Notes: generated by a model from the sequence alone, not told the origin. 23,548 bases of DNA from CFX2 sp014338005 (GCA_030263555.1 SZPE01000067.1:1-23548); one strand, 5' to 3'; shown: positions 14,208 through 23,455, numbered from the stretch's first letter. Numbers and translations: made by a program.

Positions 14208-17200
14208 TTAGCTGGGCCGCTGGGATGGCAGGTCGGGCATCCGCTCGACTTCCCAATCCGCACCTAACCGGACAAAAATTTCGCGCGCTTCCTGCCACAT
14301 CACCAGGCCGTCGTCGCCATTGTCCTGCGACAGTTTGTACTGCGCCCAATCGCGCAGCGTCCGCGCGCGCTCCGCCTCGATGCCGTTTTCCTCGCAAATC
14401 CGCAGGCTTTCGGCAAAACAGGCGGCTGCATGATAGGTTTGACTTTTATCTGTCTCAGCGGCGACCTGAATGGGCGCGGCAAGGCGCGCGGCGACCAGCC
14501 CCAACACCCGCCACGCGGCAGCAGTATAATCGCTCGATTCGACCTGCTGCCCATGCGCCAGGGCCTGGCGCGCCGCGTGAAGCGCATCGTTAACCTTGCC
14601 CTGCGGCAAACATGCCTCGGCCAGCATCCGGTAAGTTTCGGACAGCACGCCCAACCCTGCCGTCCCGGCCATATCAATCACCTGGCGCAGGTTAATTTCG
14701 GCGGCGGTATAGCTGCCCAACATCACCTGAGCGCCGCCCAGGTTGCTCAGATAAACCATCTCCGCATCTCGATGGCCGGTAGCGCGGGCGATGCTGAGGG
14801 CATCCTGATAGCGCGAGAAAGCGGTGCGGTAGTCGCCGCGCGTTTCTGCCAGCCAGCCCAGATTGTTAATAATCGTCATCGAACGCAGCCGGTCGCCCAA
14901 TTTTTGAAAGATTTCCAGAGCGCCCTGGAAATAATCTAACGCCTGAAGATGAAACCCCGACTGAATATGGATCGCCCCCAGCAGGTTCAGGCTGTTTCCT
15001 TTCAGGCTTTCCATGTCCAGCTCGTCCACCAGCGCGAGGACTTCCTCGGCCAACGTTCGCGCCATCTGAAGATCGCCCAGGCGGAAGAAAATCCAGCCTT
15101 TCATCCACAGCGCCTGCGCCAACTGCAAACGGTCGTCTGCCGACCGCGCCAGTTCCTCGGAACGGGATGCGCTCTCCAGCGCGTCGCGCATGTTACCCTG
15201 ATACGTCTGCGTGCGCGCGATTCCGTACCACGCGCCGGCCTGAGTTTTAACATCCCTGGAATCCTCCGCCATCGTCCGCATGGCGGTGAAGGCTTCGACA
15301 GCTTCTACGTATCGCGCCTGCCAGTTCAGCAGTTCGCCCAGGCGTTCGTAAATCTCCACCGGGCGCATGAGAGGCGCCGGCTGCCGGTCGGCCTGCTGCG
15401 GCCACAGCGCCAGCGCCTTACGATAGTAGGTGATCGCCATAACCGGCGCAAAGGTCGTTTCCGCATGTTTGCCGGCGTGCAGTGACCAATCCAACGTTTG
15501 TGACCATTCGCCCGCCGCCTCATAATGATCGGCAATGATAGCGGCGTATTCCTCTTTAGTATCGGCATAAACTGTTTCCAGGGCGGCAGCAACGCGCCGG
15601 TGCAGTTGTTTCCACTCGTCAGCCGGTATGCTGCTGAGGATGCCTTCGCGCAGTTTATCGTGGGCAAAACGCCAGCGTTCGTCCATCACATCCACTACGG
15701 CGAGGTTTGAACACAGGGTAAGCCATTCATCCAGGTTAATGCCGTCGGCCAGGGCGCGAAGCAGATTCAGATCAATCAGCCGCCCGGCGACAGCGGCGAT
15801 GTTCAGCAGCGGGCGTGCATAGGCGGGCATTCGCTGCAAGCGGTTTTCCACCACCTGCTGGATGCCGCCCGCGAAAACCTGCCGGGGCAGCGGCATCGCG
15901 CCAACCGCGCTCCGGCTGCCGGCCTGTTCAATCAGCGCGCGCACCACTTCGACCAGGAAAAATACGTTGCCTTCCGTTTCGCGTTTCAGCAGTTCCAGCA
16001 CTTCCGGCTGGCCGCCGGTGTCCCCCAGCATGGACACGGCCAGGGCGGCGATGCTTGCTTCGGACAGCCGCTCCAGTTTGATGACCTGCATTCCCGGAAG
16101 CCGCTCCGGCAGGTCCGGCCTTTCGTCATTACGATAGCTGCCGATAATGAGCAGCGGCAGGGTATTAATCGTCGGAAGCAGGGATTCGAGTACGGTCAGG
16201 CTTTCTTCCGCCCACTGTAAATCCTCTAAAATAAGCACGGTGGGCTGTTGTGCCGGGTGGAACAGTTTGGCGATGGTGGAAATCAACCGCTCCTGGCCGG
16301 TCTGCCCTTCCAGCTCCGGCGCAGGCGGAATCGCGCGCTCCAGAAGTTCCCCTATATCAGGGACGATCTGGGCCAGAACAGCTGTGTCCGTTTCGTTTAA
16401 TTGGGTGGACAGCGCCAGCCGGCGCAGCGGTTCTCGCCACAACTGGTAGGATACCCCGCCGCCTTCAACGCCCTGGCCGTTCAGCACCAGCGCGCCCCTG
16501 ACCAGCGCCCGCGTCCGCAGCTCGTCCAGCAGGCGAGATTTGCCCGCGCCGCTTTCGCCGCCGATCAGCCACGCGCTGCCCGCGCCGTTCATCACCTGGG
16601 TCAGCGCGGCATCGAGCAGCGCGATCTGCTCTTCACGCCCCACAAACCGTGCCGCCTGCAAAAAACTCTCGCGGATAGCCTTCGTTTCAAGCGGAATGGC
16701 CTGTCCTGTCGCTTTCGTTAACTCTGTGATGACCGAATAGGCATCTGAATACCGCTGGTCTGGGGATTTTTCCAGCAGGCGCTTCAATACGGCTCTAGTG
16801 TGGTCGTCCACATCCAGCATGTCGGCATCTACCGGCGCGTACAGGATGTCGTTGACCAGCTTCCCACCGGTCGTCACATCAAAGGGGTGGCGGCCGGCGA
16901 ATAACTCGTAGGCCATCACGCCCACCGCGTACAGATCGCTGAGGGTGCTGGGCGGCACGCCGTAAAATATCTCCGGGGCCATATACGCCACGGTACCGGC
17001 GATCTCGTCGTTGATCTGTTTCTGGTGGTCGCGCAGCACCGCCAGGCCAAAATCGAGCAGCTTGACCTCGCCTTCCTCGGTGACGAGCGCGTTATCCGGT
17101 TTCAGGTCACGATGCACGATGCCATGCTGGTGCAGGTAAGCAAGCGCCTGCAATACCTGGACGAGCAGCCGTATTTTCTCCTTATCCGGTTTATCCTGCA

Positions 17201-17540
17201 CCGCAGCGGTGATAGGCCGCGATTTTTGTAAGAGATTCATGGTGAAATACGGATGGCGCTCGTCATCAAAACCGTAGTCCAACACCTGGATGATGTGAGG
17301 ATGATGCAGCGATGCCAGCATTTGAAATTCGTTGGCAAGCGCAACCCGTGTAGCGGTAGTACTCGGTTCCGCCTGCGAGGGGGTTTCGGACGATTCGATA
17401 ACGGCAATCACACGCTTGAGCGCCACCGGCTGCCGGTTTAGCCGATCAACCGCCTGATAAACGACGCCCATGCCGCCTTCACCCAGCTTGCCTAAAATAC
17501 GGTAACGATTCCCAATAACTGTACCCATCAGGTCTTGCAT
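14208..17540 (-). CDS. Ser/Thr protein kinase fused to an AAA ATPase and TPR array
   Basis: This 1110-residue protein starts with a Hanks-type kinase (about 9-280): glycine loop LGEGGMG (19-25), Lys42, HRDLKPDN with catalytic Asp145, DFG (163-165) and APE (188-190), all intact. An AAA/STAND-like ATPase follows: GREEQ, Walker A GGESGAGKS (327-335), Walker B VLILEDLQW (435-443). The C-terminal half (about 650-1090) is helical with many TPR-like repeats, such as LGWLAETRGDYRTAFSRYQDALSIA. The layout resembles PknK-type regulators, though no DNA-binding domain is seen. No membrane helix is present, so it is cytoplasmic. ATG 17540 has GGAG nine bases upstream; the frame opens at TTG 17555 but that has no support. 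The expected role is ligand- or protein-triggered oligomerisation with phosphorylation of partners, by analogy. It is divergent from the BMP-kinase operon. Confidence 0.92.
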   Translation of the reverse strand: MQDLMGTVIGNRYRILGKLGEGGMGVVYQAVDRLNRQPVALKRVIAVIESSETPSQAEPSTTATRVALANEFQMLASLHHPHIIQVLDYGFDDERHPYFTMNLLQKSRPITAAVQDKPDKEKIRLLVQVLQALAYLHQHGIVHRDLKPDNALVTEEGEVKLLDFGLAVLRDHQKQINDEIAGTVAYMAPEIFYGVPPSTLSDLYAVGVMAYELFAGRHPFDVTTGGKLVNDILYAPVDADMLDVDDHTRAVLKRLLEKSPDQRYSDAYSVITELTKATGQAIPLETKAIRESFLQAARFVGREEQIALLDAALTQVMNGAGSAWLIGGESGAGKSRLLDELRTRALVRGALVLNGQGVEGGGVSYQLWREPLRRLALSTQLNETDTAVLAQIVPDIGELLERAIPPAPELEGQTGQERLISTIAKLFHPAQQPTVLILEDLQWAEESLTVLESLLPTINTLPLLIIGSYRNDERPDLPERLPGMQVIKLERLSEASIAALAVSMLGDTGGQPEVLELLKRETEGNVFFLVEVVRALIEQAGSRSAVGAMPLPRQVFAGGIQQVVENRLQRMPAYARPLLNIAAVAGRLIDLNLLRALADGINLDEWLTLCSNLAVVDVMDERWRFAHDKLREGILSSIPADEWKQLHRRVAAALETVYADTKEEYAAIIADHYEAAGEWSQTLDWSLHAGKHAETTFAPVMAITYYRKALALWPQQADRQPAPLMRPVEIYERLGELLNWQARYVEAVEAFTAMRTMAEDSRDVKTQAGAWYGIARTQTYQGNMRDALESASRSEELARSADDRLQLAQALWMKGWIFFRLGDLQMARTLAEEVLALVDELDMESLKGNSLNLLGAIHIQSGFHLQALDYFQGALEIFQKLGDRLRSMTIINNLGWLAETRGDYRTAFSRYQDALSIARATGHRDAEMVYLSNLGGAQVMLGSYTAAEINLRQVIDMAGTAGLGVLSETYRMLAEACLPQGKVNDALHAARQALAHGQQVESSDYTAAAWRVLGLVAARLAAPIQVAAETDKSQTYHAAACFAESLRICEENGIEAERARTLRDWAQYKLSQDNGDDGLVMWQEAREIFVRLGADWEVERMPDLPSQRPS

Positions 17541-17590
17541 ACAATAGGACTCCAACTCAACAGGCAGCCAGGGGATGTCAGGATAGGATA

Positions 17591-17619
17591 ATGGTACTCC
17601 TGTGGGTTACAAATGACAA
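17591..17619 (-). promoter_or_regulatory. Promoter of the kinase-AAA-TPR gene
   Basis: On the minus strand TTGTCA (17619-17614, five of six) and TACCAT (17596-17591, four of six) are 17 bases apart. Transcription would begin near 17584, giving a leader of about 44 bases before ATG 17540. Confidence 0.55.
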
Positions 17620-17673
17620 ATTCGATACAAGCCCACCGCCCCCTGGCCGCCCGGCGGCGGGCCGGTGGCCGAT

Positions 17674-17702
17674 TTGTGCACGCTGTGATCACGCACTACA
17701 AT
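17674..17702 (+). promoter_or_regulatory. Candidate promoter of the BMP-kinase-RsbW-STAS operon
   Basis: TTGTGC (17674-17679) and TACAAT (17697-17702) are 17 bases apart. An 8-base palindrome, GTGATCAC (17685-17692), lies in the spacer and could bind a regulator. A GC-rich inverted segment (17622-17670) separates it from the divergent kinase promoter. Confidence 0.45.
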
Positions 17703-17740
17703 AGCTGATACCGCCCGGTGAGCGATACAAGGCAGCCTTT

Positions 17741-18826
17741 ATGTTTCAAAAAACAAGGCTTTTTGCTCTGTTACGGTTAGGTATTGTTTGCTTTTTGCTG
17801 ATGTATGCGGCGGCAGCCTGCACCAGCGGGGAACAACCGCCGGCCACCCCACTTGACAGCCAACCGGCGGCTAAAGTCGGTGTCGTCATAGACGCCGGCT
17901 CGGAGAAAGACCGGGGATTTAACCAGTATACCGTCCAGGGCGCGCAGCAGGCAGCCGAAGAACTTGGCCTTGAGTTTATGTACCTCGCGTCGCGCTCCAC
18001 CAGTGATTACGAAGTGAACATCGAAAATCTGATTAAAGCAAAAGCCCATCTTATCATCACGGTAGGGTTTCGGATGGGCGACGCCACCTCAAAAGCCGCC
18101 CAGCGTAATCCTGATATATCCTTCGCCATCGTGGATACCGCCTTTTTCCCCGGTTCAGGCTGTCCCGAAACGGTCGAAAACTGCTACAGCGAAGAAGGCG
18201 GGCTGGCAAACGTCACCAGCCTGATGTTCGCCGAAGACCAGGTGGCTTACCTGGCCGGCACGCTGGCCGCCTGCATGAGCAAAACCGGGACCATCGCAAC
18301 CGTCGCCGGCATCGAAATTCCGCCGGTGATCCGCTTCGTGACGGGTTTTGAAAGCGGCGCGCGGGCTTTTCGACCGGACATCAAAACACTGCACCAGTAC
18401 ATTCCCGATTTTGACGATACGGCGACAGGCAAGGTCGTCGGACAGACATTTATCATTGATGGCGCGGACGTGATCTTTGGGGCCGGCGGTAATACGGGAA
18501 ACGGCGGCCTTCTGGCCGCTCATGAAGCAGGCTTAATGGCAATCGGCGTTGACGTTGACCAGTACTTCAGTTACGAAGAAGTCGCGCCATCACTGCTCAC
18601 CAGCGCGGCCAAAAATATGGACATCGCAGCCTCCAGGGCGGTGCGAGATTTTGCAGCCGGCAGCCTGGAAGGGGGTATCCGGCTTTCCACCTTGGAAAAC
18701 GGTGAAATCGGCCTGGCCCCCTATCACGATTGGGAAGACCGCATCCCTCAGACGTGCAAGGACGCCGTTGCGGCTGCCCGCGAGGCTGTGATCGCAGACC
18801 CGACGATTGCAAGCGCCGAAACGTAA
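17741..18826 (+). CDS. BMP-family substrate-binding lipoprotein
   Basis: The 361-residue protein is a lipoprotein with its lipidated Cys at 27 (AAAAC). The mature part matches the basic membrane protein family, Bmp, of periplasmic-type binding proteins: VGVVIDAGSEKDRGFNQYTVQGAQQ opens the first lobe, IITVGFRMGD and AIVDTAF follow, then the hinge and second lobe with VIFGAGGNTGNGGLLAAHEAG and IGVDVDQY. Characterised relatives (Treponema PnrA, for example) bind purine nucleosides for an ABC transporter, but no transporter genes adjoin it here. Instead a large histidine kinase starts four bases after its stop, so I infer that it presents ligand to that sensor. An AAGG ribosome site is about eight bases before ATG 17741. 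A transport role with distant ABC genes is the alternative. Confidence 0.9.
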   Translation: MFQKTRLFALLRLGIVCFLLMYAAAACTSGEQPPATPLDSQPAAKVGVVIDAGSEKDRGFNQYTVQGAQQAAEELGLEFMYLASRSTSDYEVNIENLIKAKAHLIITVGFRMGDATSKAAQRNPDISFAIVDTAFFPGSGCPETVENCYSEEGGLANVTSLMFAEDQVAYLAGTLAACMSKTGTIATVAGIEIPPVIRFVTGFESGARAFRPDIKTLHQYIPDFDDTATGKVVGQTFIIDGADVIFGAGGNTGNGGLLAAHEAGLMAIGVDVDQYFSYEEVAPSLLTSAAKNMDIAASRAVRDFAAGSLEGGIRLSTLENGEIGLAPYHDWEDRIPQTCKDAVAAAREAVIADPTIASAET

Positions 18827-18830
18827 ACAA

Positions 18831-21800
18831 ATGGATGTCGAACAGCCCGCGCGCCGACCGTACTGGGTAACCGTTGCATTCTCCACATTTGCTTCGCTCA
18901 TTGCGCTGGTGGTTTTTTTGCTGGCATATTTTACTTCGCGGCAGTGGCAGTACCTGGCGCTGTCCGGGTTAGCCGGTTCGGTGGTGGCGATTCACATCCT
19001 GGCTTATGGCATCGCCCGTTTTAAGCGGCGTTATACCGCCGGCATCTGGCTGGTCGCCTGCGCCAAGATCGCCACCGTGATTTTAGTGCCGCTGTTTATT
19101 TCTGATTCCTGGTATCTTACCGTATTTCTGCTGGCGATCATCCCGGTCGAAATCGGTATGGCCGACCACGTGCGCCGCATACCGATTTTCCTGGTGCTGG
19201 ATTTGCTGGGCGCGTCGGCAATGGTCGCGTCGGATTTACTGGCTTCTGCCGACCGTGTTGATGTTCTGGGCGAAAATCGCCTGGTATCGGGGTTGCTCAT
19301 CATCGCCGCGCTGGTCATCTATCTTGCCTTAATGCTGTTTCTGCTCTGGTTTTACCGCTTGCGGAGGCAGTCGTCCCACCATACCCCCTTTAATCTCGCC
19401 ACCCAACAGTCGTTAATCTTTACGATGATTTTCGCCCTGTCCATCGTGCTGGTGACCGGTGTGCTGATCGCCCAGATTCGCAACAACCAGATCGAACAGG
19501 TCGGACAGAACTTTGAAAACGTGGCGGAAATTTACGGCGAACGCGCGGCAAATATCCTCGATCAGCAGGTGAAAGACCTCGCCGGCCTTGCCCGGCTTGA
19601 GTCGATTCTGATCGAAGGGCTGAACGAATCGAACGCCGCCTACCCGACATCGGATTCTGAACGCCGCGTTTATCGCCAGGAACTCGCGCGCCTTTGGCAA
19701 ACGGCTCAAGAACTCGACCCCTTTGTTTTGAACATTCGCAGCAACGCGATGACATTTGCCCTCAGCCGGTTTCGGGGCGATGCGCTGAACCACCAGAATC
19801 TATTCGTCACCAACCGGTACGGCAACCTGGTTGCTGCCCAGGGGGAAAAGCCGGCAGCCTTCAGTTATGATGACCAGGCATGGTGGGGGACGGCCTGGAA
19901 TCATGGGCAGGGCGGGGTTTATGTCGGGGATTTACGACTTGAGCCGAACGCGGCGACATCCTTTCGTATCGCCGTCGGTTTGATTAACCCGCAGACGAAC
20001 GAAACCGTCGGGGTTGTGACATCCACCTTTTTGCTTCGCAATTTGCAGCAGGATTGGCAGATCGCCAATGAAAACGTGCCGGGCGATTTACGGCTGCTTT
20101 CCCGCGACGGCGTGATTATCGCCGGAACCAGCAGCGATGAAATCGGGACCCGCATCGGCGAGAATTTCGCGCAGCAGTTCCCCCTGGGACAGGGCATCTT
20201 CGATTCCGACTGGCGTCTTGGTGTGGATTATCAGGGCAGGCCGGCAGTGCTGGGCGTGGCCCCCCTGCTGAATACGGAAGGCGTGCGCCTTGACGTGCCG
20301 CGCAGTTTGGGCTGGACGGTGGTGGTTAGCGATACCCAAGCGAATGCCCTGGCGGATGTCACGCGCTCCATCAAGGTCGCTACCCTGGTCGGTTTGATCG
20401 TGACCGGGCTGGGCATCCTGGCGGCGGTGGCGCTGGCCCGGATTATCACCCGCCCTATTGAAGACCTGACCCAGACCGCTACGCTGATCGCCGCCGGAAA
20501 CCTGCATCAGCAGGCGCGGCCTGTCGGCCCCATCGAACTACGAATGCTGGCGGAGGCGTTTAATTCGCTGACCGCCCAACTACGAGATTTGATTAACACC
20601 TTGCAGAATCAGGTAGCGCAGCGCACGGCACAGCTCGAATCGCGTATTGAACAGCTTGCAACGCTCAACCGCATCACCCAGGCTATGGCCTCCATACATA
20701 ATCTCGACCAGGCTTTACAGACCGTAGCGAAAGAGATGGTCAAATTGTTCGACGCGCATGACTGCGGCATCGCGCTGATAAACCATGATCGAACGGGGCT
20801 GACCATCGTCGCCAACTACTCGCCCGACCAAAGCCTGCCGGATAACGTTGGGCGTTTTATCCCGCTGGGTGAGGCCACTTCTTCCAACCCGGTCTTTTTT
20901 CAAGCCGAGTCGGTTGTGGTGTCCGACGCGCAGCACAGCCCCATGACCCAACCTATATATGAATTTCTCAGTCAACTGCGTACCGAGTGCATCATGATCG
21001 TGCCGCTGTTGGCGCGAGGTGAAGTGGTCGGAGCTATTGGGGTGGGTACGAACGACAAAAACCGCATGTTTACGGCGGCGGAAGTCTCGCTGGCCGAAAC
21101 TGTAGCCGGCCAGATTACCGGGGCGATTGAAAGCGCCCGGCTGTATATGCAGGCTCAGGAAGCCCGCGCGGCGGCTGAGGCGGCCAATGAGTCAAAGAGC
21201 GTTTTTCTGGCGAACGTCAGCCACGAGTTACGAACCCCGCTGACTTCGGTGCTGGGGTTTGCCAAAATTATCCAGAAACGCCTGGATGACCGCATTTTCC
21301 CGCTGATTAACACCGATGATGTTCAGGTTAAACGCAGCGTGTATCAGATCAGCGAAAATATCAAAATCATTGTATCGGAAGGAGAGCGCCTGACGGCCCT
21401 GATTAACAACGTTCTCGATCTCGCTAAGATCGAAGCGGGTGAAGTGGAATGGGACATCAAGATGCTCAACATTGCTGAGGTGGTTGAGCGCGCCATCGCC
21501 GCCACCGCCGCTTTGTACGAGCAAAAACCCCTGCGGCGAATCGTTGATATTCAGGCCGATCTGCCCCTCATCCGGGGCGATCAGGATAAACTCATCCAGG
21601 TGATTGTTAATCTCATTTCTAACGCGGTTAAGTTTACAGACGCGGGGACGGTGATGTGCCGCGCCGTACAGGACGGCAATATGGTCGTCGTGAGTGTCAT
21701 TGATACCGGCGTTGGAATCGCGCCGGAAGATCAGGCGGAAGTTTTTGAGAAGTTCAGACAGGTGGGCGACACCCTGACCGATAAACCCCAGGGAACCGGG

Positions 21801-22619
21801 TTGGGGCTTTCGATCTGCAAAGAGATCGTGGAGCGTCATGGAGGGCGTATCTGGGTGGAAAGCGCGGTCGGGCAGGGAAGCACATTTTCGTTTACGCTGC
21901 CCATTCCAGAAGATGTCCCTTCAAAAATGTGCCTGACGGCGATCAGCCGCGAAACCCTGCTTGAGCAGTTGGAACAGCAGGCGGCATCGTCTCAGCGGTC
22001 GCCGGATGACGGAACCAGGGCGAAGCGTGTCCTGCTGGTTGATGACGATACCGCCATCCGCGAGCTGTACCGGCAGGCGTTAAGGGCCGAAAATCATGTC
22101 ATCATCGAGGCGGCAAACGTCCATGAGGCGCTGCGTATTATAGACAACGACATCCCCGATCTCATCGTCCTCGACATCCTCTTTCCTAGCGGGTCAGGGC
22201 TGGATGTTGCGACCCGGATTCGCCAGCAGCCGCGCACGATGGGCGTGCCGATTCTGGCGCTTTCCGTGCTGGAAGATCAGGAGGCCGGCTATCGCGCCAG
22301 GGTTGACCGTTATCTGGTCAAGCCGGTGGATACCGAACTCGTCCTCCGCGAAGTTCATGCCCTGATGGAACAGAAGGTATCACCCCAAAAAGTCTGCATC
22401 ATAGAACCCGATGTCGAAGCTGTGTCCGTTTTTCGCGGCCTGCTGGAGCAGGCGGGACACGAGGTGCGCGTTTATTCAGAAATGGAGACATTATTGAACG
22501 ACATCCGATCAGATCAACCCGATATGCTGATCGGCCCCGCTCCACTGCTGGCCGGCATCCCGGAAACGCTGCCGACCGAAAATATGACGACTTGTTTATA
22601 TGTGGTGTTGTATTCATGA
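18831..22619 (+). CDS. Hybrid histidine kinase: eight membrane helices, Cache-like sensor, HAMP, GAF, kinase, receiver and degenerate receiver
   Basis: The 1262-residue protein has seven transmembrane helices in residues 14-214 (about 14-35, 41-62, 70-90, 94-110, 117-138, 152-175 and 194-214), an extracytoplasmic dCache-like region (215-515), and an eighth helix (516-538). HAMP (539-592), a coiled coil, a GAF domain (about 614-772), HisKA with SHELRTPL (His798) and a HATPase domain with NLISNAVKF and GTGLGLSICKEIVERHGG follow. A receiver (about 1065-1180) has DDD and phosphoacceptor Asp1115. The last 80 residues resemble a second receiver but lack its key residues. ATG 18831 is four bases after the BMP stop and lacks a clear ribosome site, so coupled translation is likely; TTG 18807 is unlikely. 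The stop overlaps the next start as ATGA. Confidence 0.93.
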   Translation: MDVEQPARRPYWVTVAFSTFASLIALVVFLLAYFTSRQWQYLALSGLAGSVVAIHILAYGIARFKRRYTAGIWLVACAKIATVILVPLFISDSWYLTVFLLAIIPVEIGMADHVRRIPIFLVLDLLGASAMVASDLLASADRVDVLGENRLVSGLLIIAALVIYLALMLFLLWFYRLRRQSSHHTPFNLATQQSLIFTMIFALSIVLVTGVLIAQIRNNQIEQVGQNFENVAEIYGERAANILDQQVKDLAGLARLESILIEGLNESNAAYPTSDSERRVYRQELARLWQTAQELDPFVLNIRSNAMTFALSRFRGDALNHQNLFVTNRYGNLVAAQGEKPAAFSYDDQAWWGTAWNHGQGGVYVGDLRLEPNAATSFRIAVGLINPQTNETVGVVTSTFLLRNLQQDWQIANENVPGDLRLLSRDGVIIAGTSSDEIGTRIGENFAQQFPLGQGIFDSDWRLGVDYQGRPAVLGVAPLLNTEGVRLDVPRSLGWTVVVSDTQANALADVTRSIKVATLVGLIVTGLGILAAVALARIITRPIEDLTQTATLIAAGNLHQQARPVGPIELRMLAEAFNSLTAQLRDLINTLQNQVAQRTAQLESRIEQLATLNRITQAMASIHNLDQALQTVAKEMVKLFDAHDCGIALINHDRTGLTIVANYSPDQSLPDNVGRFIPLGEATSSNPVFFQAESVVVSDAQHSPMTQPIYEFLSQLRTECIMIVPLLARGEVVGAIGVGTNDKNRMFTAAEVSLAETVAGQITGAIESARLYMQAQEARAAAEAANESKSVFLANVSHELRTPLTSVLGFAKIIQKRLDDRIFPLINTDDVQVKRSVYQISENIKIIVSEGERLTALINNVLDLAKIEAGEVEWDIKMLNIAEVVERAIAATAALYEQKPLRRIVDIQADLPLIRGDQDKLIQVIVNLISNAVKFTDAGTVMCRAVQDGNMVVVSVIDTGVGIAPEDQAEVFEKFRQVGDTLTDKPQGTGLGLSICKEIVERHGGRIWVESAVGQGSTFSFTLPIPEDVPSKMCLTAISRETLLEQLEQQAASSQRSPDDGTRAKRVLLVDDDTAIRELYRQALRAENHVIIEAANVHEALRIIDNDIPDLIVLDILFPSGSGLDVATRIRQQPRTMGVPILALSVLEDQEAGYRARVDRYLVKPVDTELVLREVHALMEQKVSPQKVCIIEPDVEAVSVFRGLLEQAGHEVRVYSEMETLLNDIRSDQPDMLIGPAPLLAGIPETLPTENMTTCLYVVLYS

Positions 22620-23041
22620 TAAAACAGCAGACCGCCACGTTTTCGGCAGGGCTTGATGGTCTTGGCGCGATCAGAGATTTTGTGCGCGGATTTTTCGAAT
22701 CGCTCGAAGTCGAGAGAGATGTCATTGATGATTTAATATTTGCTGCCAACGAGCTGGCGACAAATGTGATTAAATATGGATATAGTGGCGGGGTAGGCCG
22801 AATCGAAATTCGCGTCGCGTGTGATTCTGAATTCGCCAGCTTACGTATCCGGGACGAAGCGCCTTTATTCGATCCGACGCAGGCCAGTTCGCCTGATCTT
22901 ACACTGCCCCTTGAGATACGACCATTAGGCAAAATGGGAATCTATCTGACGATGGATTATATGGATGATGTGCAGTACCACCCACTGGGTCAAACAGGAA
23001 ATGAGATAACGCTAAAGAAGAAGCTGAGGAAGGAGACTTAA
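22616..23041 (+). CDS. RsbW-like anti-sigma-factor kinase (HATPase domain)
   Basis: The 141-residue protein is a stand-alone GHKL ATPase of the RsbW/SpoIIAB type. The N-box reads AANELATNVIKYGY, the G1 region IRDEAPLFDP has the Asp that binds adenine, and GKMGIYLT stands where the family has GGLGIY. Such proteins phosphorylate a STAS antagonist on Ser/Thr and bind a sigma factor or another partner. The gene immediately downstream is a STAS gene, three bases after its stop, which fits this pairing. The start at ATG 22616 overlaps the histidine kinase stop by four bases; TTG 22592 would add eight residues but is unsupported. No sigma factor gene lies in the window, so the final target is unknown. 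Confidence 0.88.
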   Translation: MIKQQTATFSAGLDGLGAIRDFVRGFFESLEVERDVIDDLIFAANELATNVIKYGYSGGVGRIEIRVACDSEFASLRIRDEAPLFDPTQASSPDLTLPLEIRPLGKMGIYLTMDYMDDVQYHPLGQTGNEITLKKKLRKET

Positions 23042-23044
23042 CTT

Positions 23045-23455
23045 ATGGAGATCAAAATTCAAGCGCACGATCAGAAACCGGAACTGGCCGTTATGACGCT
23101 CATCGGCGATCTGGACGGCTCTAACTTCCAGGATGTCATCAACGCCGCGCAGGCCGCACAGGTTAAGGGGGCGCGGTACCTGCTGATTGACATGACCGAA
23201 GTTCCTTTTATGGGCAGCGCGGGACTGGTTGCCCTGCACAGCATAACCCTGACGATGCAGGGTAAGCAGCCCCCCAGCACCGAAGATGGATGGGGGGCTT
23301 TCCGCGCGATTGCGGATACCATTGAGGCGGGGATGCAGCATCACGTAAAAATCCTCAATCCTCAGCCTTCGGTAGAGCGCGCGCTCGAAAAGTCCGGCAT
23401 GAAGCAGTTCCTTGAAATTTTTACCGACCGTGAGCTGGCTTTGAGTTCATTCTAA
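23045..23455 (+). CDS. STAS-domain anti-sigma-factor antagonist
   Basis: The 136-residue protein has the STAS fold: opening strand LAVMTLIGDLDGSNFQDVINA, central YLLIDMTEVPFMGSAGLVAL with the expected phosphoacceptor Ser58 just before AGL, and closing VKILNPQPSVERALEKSGM. It should be phosphorylated by the RsbW-like kinase encoded just upstream and, when unphosphorylated, free the kinase's partner. It carries an insert of about 20 residues (about 72-95) between the helix after Ser58 and the next strand, compared with typical 100-110-residue STAS proteins. GAGGAAGGAG (23026-23035) is a strong ribosome site before ATG 23045. It is the last gene of the BMP-kinase operon, and no terminator is visible in the remaining bases. 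Confidence 0.9.
   Translation: MEIKIQAHDQKPELAVMTLIGDLDGSNFQDVINAAQAAQVKGARYLLIDMTEVPFMGSAGLVALHSITLTMQGKQPPSTEDGWGAFRAIADTIEAGMQHHVKILNPQPSVERALEKSGMKQFLEIFTDRELALSSF
23268..23299 (+). repeat. Perfect hairpin inside the STAS coding sequence
   Basis: AGCCCCCCA (23268-23276) and TGGGGGGCT (23291-23299) form a perfect 9-base-pair GC-rich stem with a 14-base loop. It coincides with the insert that makes this STAS protein long. It is followed by only two or three Ts, so it is not a clear terminator. Confidence 0.6.

Noticed and set aside
17685..17692. GTGATCAC palindrome as a CRP-family site
   Set aside because: It is only an 8-base palindrome and lacks the TGTGA-N6-TCACA form, so it is mentioned only as a possible operator.
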